Assembly: GCA_021738535.1 (NCBI GenBank)
Contig: JAIPBU010000024.1
Location: 1-58,129 of the forward strand
DNA length: 58,129 nucleotides
Source: Bacteroidales bacterium
GTDB lineage: Bacteria > Bacteroidota > Bacteroidia > Bacteroidales > VadinHA17
Reading direction: 5' to 3'
The notes under the pieces are model-generated. The model was not told where the DNA came from. It ran no database searches and saw nothing but the letters and a program-made list of their open reading frames with translations. The first letter of the stretch is position 1, and each line of letters opens with the position of its first letter. The translations under genes were made by a program, and so were the position numbers. Of the stretch, positions 55,581-58,129 are shown piece by piece.

Positions 55581-56324
55581 ATGTGTCTTTCTAAAAAGAC
55601 ATGGTCATTAATTCTCTTATTGTTCATCTTATCGGTTCCCCTTCATTCACAGGATGAACAATTGCACGCCAGTAATGTGCATTTTTATTTTAACCCTGAT
55701 AATAATGAGCTTATTGTAGTGTATGATTTGATCAATACCTCCCCACTTGAAAGTTATGAGATCGAATTATTGTTTATTGATGGGCTGAATCAAATTATAA
55801 CTCCCACAACTGTTTTTGGCGATGTTGGCCAGAATGTTCAGGGAGGAGAGAATAAGCGTATTGTATGGAATATTTTTGACGATGTTGAGAGCCTGCCAGA
55901 AAGTGCCAGACCACTCATTAGAGTTGTTTCAACAAAAACCAGGCCGATAGATCCCACCCTGGCCATAATTATGGATCAGATGCAACAGGGGACGAAAAGT
56001 AGTTCACAGTTTGAAATGAAGCGTGAAGGGGCATTGATAGGAGGTCTGGCTTGTGGTTTGGGTGCTGTTGCCTGTGGTTTTAAAGCCAATGAATTTATCA
56101 AGGAAAAAAAGCTTGCCGATAACCTTGAAGATTATAACCGTGCAGGTGAAAATGCTGATAAATTCTATACTCTGACTTATATTATGGGTGGAATCTCGGC
56201 CGCATCAATAGGGTATTCTGTTTATCAGTATATACGTCGTGGAAAAGCAAACAAGCAAACAAGATTATCATTGTTGCCCGGTCTGAATAATGAATTCATT
56301 TTGTCATTTAAGGCCGACTTCTAG
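55581..56324 (+). CDS. Exported protein of unknown function
   Basis: A 247-residue protein with a signal peptide (residues 1-24, ending LHSQ). Residues 28-115 form a beta-sandwich-like domain ('NVHFYFNPDNNELIVVYDLINTS', 'ENKRIVWNIFDDVESLPESARPLIRV'). Two hydrophobic Gly/Ala-rich segments (about 153-170 and 201-218) could be membrane helices, followed by a C-terminal 'LSLLPGLNNEFILSFKADF', which may be a beta-strand pair. Family not recognised. It faces the WG-caspase gene divergently and may share its regulation. Confidence 0.6.
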   Translation: MCLSKKTWSLILLLFILSVPLHSQDEQLHASNVHFYFNPDNNELIVVYDLINTSPLESYEIELLFIDGLNQIITPTTVFGDVGQNVQGGENKRIVWNIFDDVESLPESARPLIRVVSTKTRPIDPTLAIIMDQMQQGTKSSSQFEMKREGALIGGLACGLGAVACGFKANEFIKEKKLADNLEDYNRAGENADKFYTLTYIMGGISAASIGYSVYQYIRRGKANKQTRLSLLPGLNNEFILSFKADF

Positions 56325-56378
56325 ACAGCGATCTTTATAATACAATAAGAATGATTGTAATCATTAAATATTGGAGTC

Positions 56379-56948
56379 ATGATACGAATAAAAAGCCTTT
56401 CTCTCTTGTTTTTTCTGATCCTCCTTGCTATTTCCTGCCAAAAGAATGATCAAGATGAATTTGCAGTTGCCGAACCGGTTGATTATTATTTACGGAACGA
56501 AGATAAACTGAATCAAAATTCCGGGACTTCAGACGAATGGATTTATATTTCAAAATATATCTATCCGGGCAGTCAGGTAAATTCAATATCCTGGGACGTT
56601 TATCTTGAAAAGAATATTGTTAAGGGCTATGTTGGATGTGACCTTATCTTTTATACAGATTCCGATTGTGAGGTAAGGTTGGATTTCATCCTTAAGGATG
56701 GCAGTGATGAAACAATTTTTATAACACAAAATGTGGAGATTCCACATATTAATGAAACAACCGCCTTCGAGTATGAAAGAGATCCGGCTGAAAGTCCACT
56801 GGAAGGCTCAAATCCTATGGCTGGCCGGAATCAATATCTTATATTGAGGATAACTCATATTTCGGGAAGTGATCCTGTGCAGGTGCTTTTTGATGCTGCC
56901 CCGGGGTTTATGGGCTGTTCGTTCATTACAGTGTTTCATGATAAATGA
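56379..56948 (+). CDS. Lipoprotein of unknown function
   Basis: A 189-residue lipoprotein with a lipobox Cys20 (LLAISC), then an Asp/Asn-rich linker and a beta-rich domain (about 40-185) with three Cys (YVGCDL, DSDCEV, MGCSF) that could form disulfides. No known domain recognised. It is 54 bases after the preceding exported protein and probably part of the same unit. Function unknown. Confidence 0.65.
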   Translation: MIRIKSLSLLFFLILLAISCQKNDQDEFAVAEPVDYYLRNEDKLNQNSGTSDEWIYISKYIYPGSQVNSISWDVYLEKNIVKGYVGCDLIFYTDSDCEVRLDFILKDGSDETIFITQNVEIPHINETTAFEYERDPAESPLEGSNPMAGRNQYLILRITHISGSDPVQVLFDAAPGFMGCSFITVFHDK

Positions 56949-57003
56949 TCAATTTCCTGCGGCAATTTTGTAATATCAAAACCCTCGCATATTCTGTATT
57001 CTC

Positions 57004-57068
57004 AGTAAGATTACTCGTCGCTACGCTCCTCGTGATCTGGGTAGAGTGATTCGAAAGACAAAAAAGCC
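57004..57068. repeat. 65-bp direct repeat, copy A
   Basis: Begins AGTAAGATTACTCGTCGCTA and ends GACAAAAAAGCC. It differs from copy B (57187-57251) at three positions. Contains the core 'cgtcgctacgctcctcgtga', which resembles REP-like elements of this phylum. Confidence 0.9.
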
Positions 57069-57137
57069 TCCTTCCAGTCGGTTTTATTGTCAGTCAGTCG
57101 CTTATGAAAATATATTTTCAACGCTCCTTCCTTCCAA

Positions 57138-57172
57138 TAAAAAACCCTGACATTTCTGTCAGGGCTTTTTTG
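57138..57172. terminator. Bidirectional terminator hairpin
   Basis: A-run, CCCTGACA (57145-57152) and TGTCAGGG (57157-57164) with a 4-base loop, then GCTTTTTTG. Reads as a terminator in both directions; on the plus strand it ends the 55.6-56.9 kb unit. Confidence 0.85.
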
Positions 57173-57180
57173 TCTTTTGT

Positions 57181-57251
57181 CGGGGTAGTAAGATTACTCG
57201 TCGCTACGCTCCTCGTGATCTGGGGAGAGTGATTCAAAAGACAAAAAGGCC
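57181..57251. repeat. 65-bp direct repeat, copy B, fused to a tRNA 3'-end copy
   Basis: 57187-57251 is the second copy of the 65-bp repeat. It is preceded by CGGGGT, so CGGGGTAGTAAGATT (57181-57195) exactly duplicates the last 15 bases of the tRNA-Pro gene (plus-strand view, 57365-57379). The upstream flank 'tttttgtctttYgt' is also shared. Confidence 0.85.
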
Positions 57252-57275
57252 ACTGCCTGCGGCAGTTAGCCTTTT
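57243..57275. terminator. Hairpin, possible terminator
   Basis: AAAAAGGCCACTGCC and GGCAGTTAGCCTTTT pair with one small bulge around loop TGC; A-run before and T-run after. Readable as a terminator in both directions. Confidence 0.6.
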
Positions 57276-57323
57276 ATTTACAGTAGCCCTTACAAAAACA
57301 AGTTTTTGACGGCCTCCTGAAAA

Positions 57324-57357
57324 CAAAAGACCAGTACTGACGTACTGGCCTTTTTGT
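57324..57357 (-). terminator. Terminator of the tRNA-Pro gene
   Basis: CCAGTAC (57331-57337) and GTACTGG (57342-57348) form a perfect stem with loop TGAC; on the minus strand it is followed by TCTTTTGTTTT. It begins 16 bases beyond the tRNA 3' end. Confidence 0.8.
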
Positions 57358-57363
57358 CTTTCG

Positions 57364-57438
57364 TCGGGGTAGTAAGATTCGAACTTACGACCCCCTGCTC
57401 CCAAAGCAGGTGCGCTAACCGGACTGCGCTATACCCCG
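57364..57438 (-). tRNA. tRNA-Pro (anticodon UGG)
   Basis: The minus strand folds as a 75-base tRNA including discriminator A. Acceptor stem CGGGGTA pairs with TACCCCG. The anticodon stem CTGCT/AGCAG encloses loop TTTGGGA, giving anticodon TGG for proline. The T arm contains GTTCGAATC. CCA is not encoded (next bases CGA). Confidence 0.97.
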
Positions 57439-57489
57439 TTTGACTCGTTTTGGCTATGGAGAAAACGGATTTTTATCGTTTTCAGGCTG

Positions 57490-57497
57490 CAAAAATA
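57490..57497 (-). promoter_or_regulatory. Candidate -7 box of tRNA-Pro
   Basis: On the minus strand TATTTTTG fully matches TAnnTTTG, 52 bases upstream of the tRNA 5' end. The -33 region reads TTTTC rather than TTTTG. Confidence 0.5.
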
Positions 57498-57568
57498 GTA
57501 AATTTATTCTAATTGAAAATTTTCTGTGCCTTAATACTTGTAACCGGCAAATAATTAAATAATTTTTT

Positions 57569-57781
57569 TCAGGCTTTTTTATCCCCTACAAGTTCGAGTA
57601 TTCTTTTTTCATTTTTTTTATCTGCCATAAGTACTCCCCAACCTTGCTGTCCCTGGAAAAGCCCGTCGTATGCACTGTCATGAAAACTCCTGATAATATG
57701 AGGGATGTTCTCCCTGTCAAGTACATTCTTTATTCGCTGAGCCTCAAACTGGCTCTCAAGTGTCATTATTTTTTTATTCAT
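57569..57781 (-). CDS. DUF2007 family small protein
   Basis: A 70-residue protein with the pattern of DUF2007 ('putative prokaryotic signal transducing protein'): 'LESQFEAQRIKNVLDRENIPHIIRSF' then 'GWGVLMADKKNEKRILELV'. The fold is a small ferredoxin-like domain of unknown function. A perfect 8-bp inverted repeat (57791-57812) lies ten bases upstream of its start. Its stop is about 130 bases from the tRNA gene on the same strand. Confidence 0.85.
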   Translation of the reverse strand: MNKKIMTLESQFEAQRIKNVLDRENIPHIIRSFHDSAYDGLFQGQQGWGVLMADKKNEKRILELVGDKKA

Positions 57782-57790
57782 AATTGTAAG

Positions 57791-57812
57791 ATCTTAGTGT
57801 TAATACTAAGAT
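57791..57812. promoter_or_regulatory. Inverted repeat upstream of DUF2007 gene
   Basis: ATCTTAGT and ACTAAGAT around GTTAAT, perfect 8-bp arms. On the minus strand the first arm contains TATCTTAG, seven of eight matches to the -7 box, so the site would overlap the promoter. Could be an operator. Confidence 0.45.
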
Positions 57813-57839
57813 ACGAAAAAAAGAATAGGTATAGTACAA

Positions 57840-57980
57840 AGACGAAAAAGGCGAAAGACGAAAGAGGGCCGAGCGTTAATGATTTGCCCGGTGGGCAAAT
57901 CTAGCGAGGGGCCAGGTAGTGGGGAGGAAGACAAAAGGAAGAAGACAAAAGACAAAAGTAAAAAGTAAAAAGTAAAAGGG
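57840..57980. repeat. Low-complexity repeats with REP-like palindrome
   Basis: Purine-rich repeats of GACGAAA(A), GACAAAA and GTAAAAA units flank a perfect palindrome GATTTGCCC-GGT-GGGCAAATC (57881-57901). No gene recognised. Confidence 0.7.
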
Positions 57981-58001
57981 CTTGTACTAATGTACTAATC
58001 C

Positions 58002-58127
58002 CTATAAAACTGGACTAATTTCCTTTGTTTTTACTACTGATGATTCAAAGATATTAGATTCGTTTAATTCAAGCAATTCTTCAGGGTAAACACCAGCTTT
58101 GATTAATGAAGCTGGTGTTTCCCTGAA
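58002..58127 (-). CDS. C-terminal fragment of an unidentified protein (partial, right edge)
   Basis: An open frame enters from the right edge on the minus strand and stops at 58002-58004, giving 41 residues with plausible protein composition ('KAGVYPEELLELNESN'). No start inside the window; family not recognised. A perfect 12-bp inverted repeat with 9-base loop (AAACACCAGCTT, near 58089-58121) lies within it, which would be unusual in a coding region, so the frame could also be spurious. Confidence 0.35.
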   Translation of the reverse strand, partial: FRETPASLIKAGVYPEELLELNESNIFESSVVKTKEISPVL

Positions 58128-58129
58128 GA

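Larger units (their letters stand above)
56949..57363. other. 415-base gene-free region filled with repeats and hairpins
   Basis: No convincing coding frame. It contains two 65-bp direct repeats, three hairpins (57145-57164, 57243-57275, 57331-57348) and a copy of the 3' end of the adjacent tRNA-Pro. These are described separately. Confidence 0.85.

Noticed and set aside
57004..57251. CRISPR-like pair of repeats
   Set aside because: Only two 65-bp copies separated by 118 bases that contain a terminator; no regular spacing.

Overview
The window looks like a chromosomal segment of an environmental member of the Bacteroidota, most likely the Bacteroidales/Marinilabiliales side of the phylum. 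This is inferred from gene families, not from a marker-gene search. The supporting signs are a Nudix-fold AraR regulator, a GWxTD-domain lipoprotein beside rlmB, a DUF5695-type protein, many lipoproteins, A+T-rich start regions with weak or absent Shine-Dalgarno sequences, and promoter-like boxes of the TTG-N19/20-TAnnTTTG type. Most of the window is ordinary chromosome. There is no intact mobile element, only an apparent transposase tail at the left edge.

Layout. (1) 1-3.8 kb, minus strand: bcp, recA and an S9 peptidase, tightly packed. (2) 3.9-7.4 kb, plus: a TPR/SPOR-like protein with a REP-like insertion, clpS, an NfeD protein and floA, ending in a clear terminator. (3) 7.6-16.4 kb, plus: an L-arabinose operon (sodium symporter, araA, araR, araD, araB, GH127 lipoprotein). 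(4) 16.4-27.9 kb, minus: M64 peptidase, transaldolase, MscS channel, DUF5695-like protein, rlmB, GWxTD lipoprotein, acyl-ACP thioesterase, ABC-F ATPase. (5) 28-31.1 kb, plus: a SpoIIE-type phosphatase followed by an OLD-like ATPase whose Toprim domain appears dead, ending at a GC-rich 32-bp tandem repeat. (6) 31.3-36.7 kb: M81 peptidase, SGNH hydrolase, a histidine kinase that appears to lack its N-box, a metallophosphoesterase without a normal start codon behind an octamer array, and an NADase-type glycan-binding-like protein. (7) 37-43 kb, plus: seven tightly spaced genes, three coiled-coil proteins followed by MCE (MlaD), a PqiC-like lipoprotein, a STAS-MlaE permease and MlaF, probably a lipid transport system. 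(8) 43.1-49.1 kb: a signalling cluster (PAS protein, periplasmic-sensor kinase, single-domain response regulator, hybrid kinase) with no DNA-binding output domain. (9) 49.2-53.6 kb: zincin-like protein, VOC protein, AMP-dependent ligase, Cys-motif protein. (10) 53.6-56.9 kb: a secreted WG-repeat/caspase fusion, divergent from two unknown exported proteins. (11) 57-58.1 kb: repeats that copy the 3' end of a tRNA, tRNA-Pro(UGG), a DUF2007 protein and the tail of a gene running off the right edge.

The most interesting material is the MCE operon with its periplasmic coiled-coil lipoprotein, the SpoIIE/OLD-like pair, the secreted WG-caspase, two genes that look damaged or noncanonical (34.2-35.5 kb), and simple repeats that lie exactly at gene ends. 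All functional statements come from motif recognition by eye; no database search was run.
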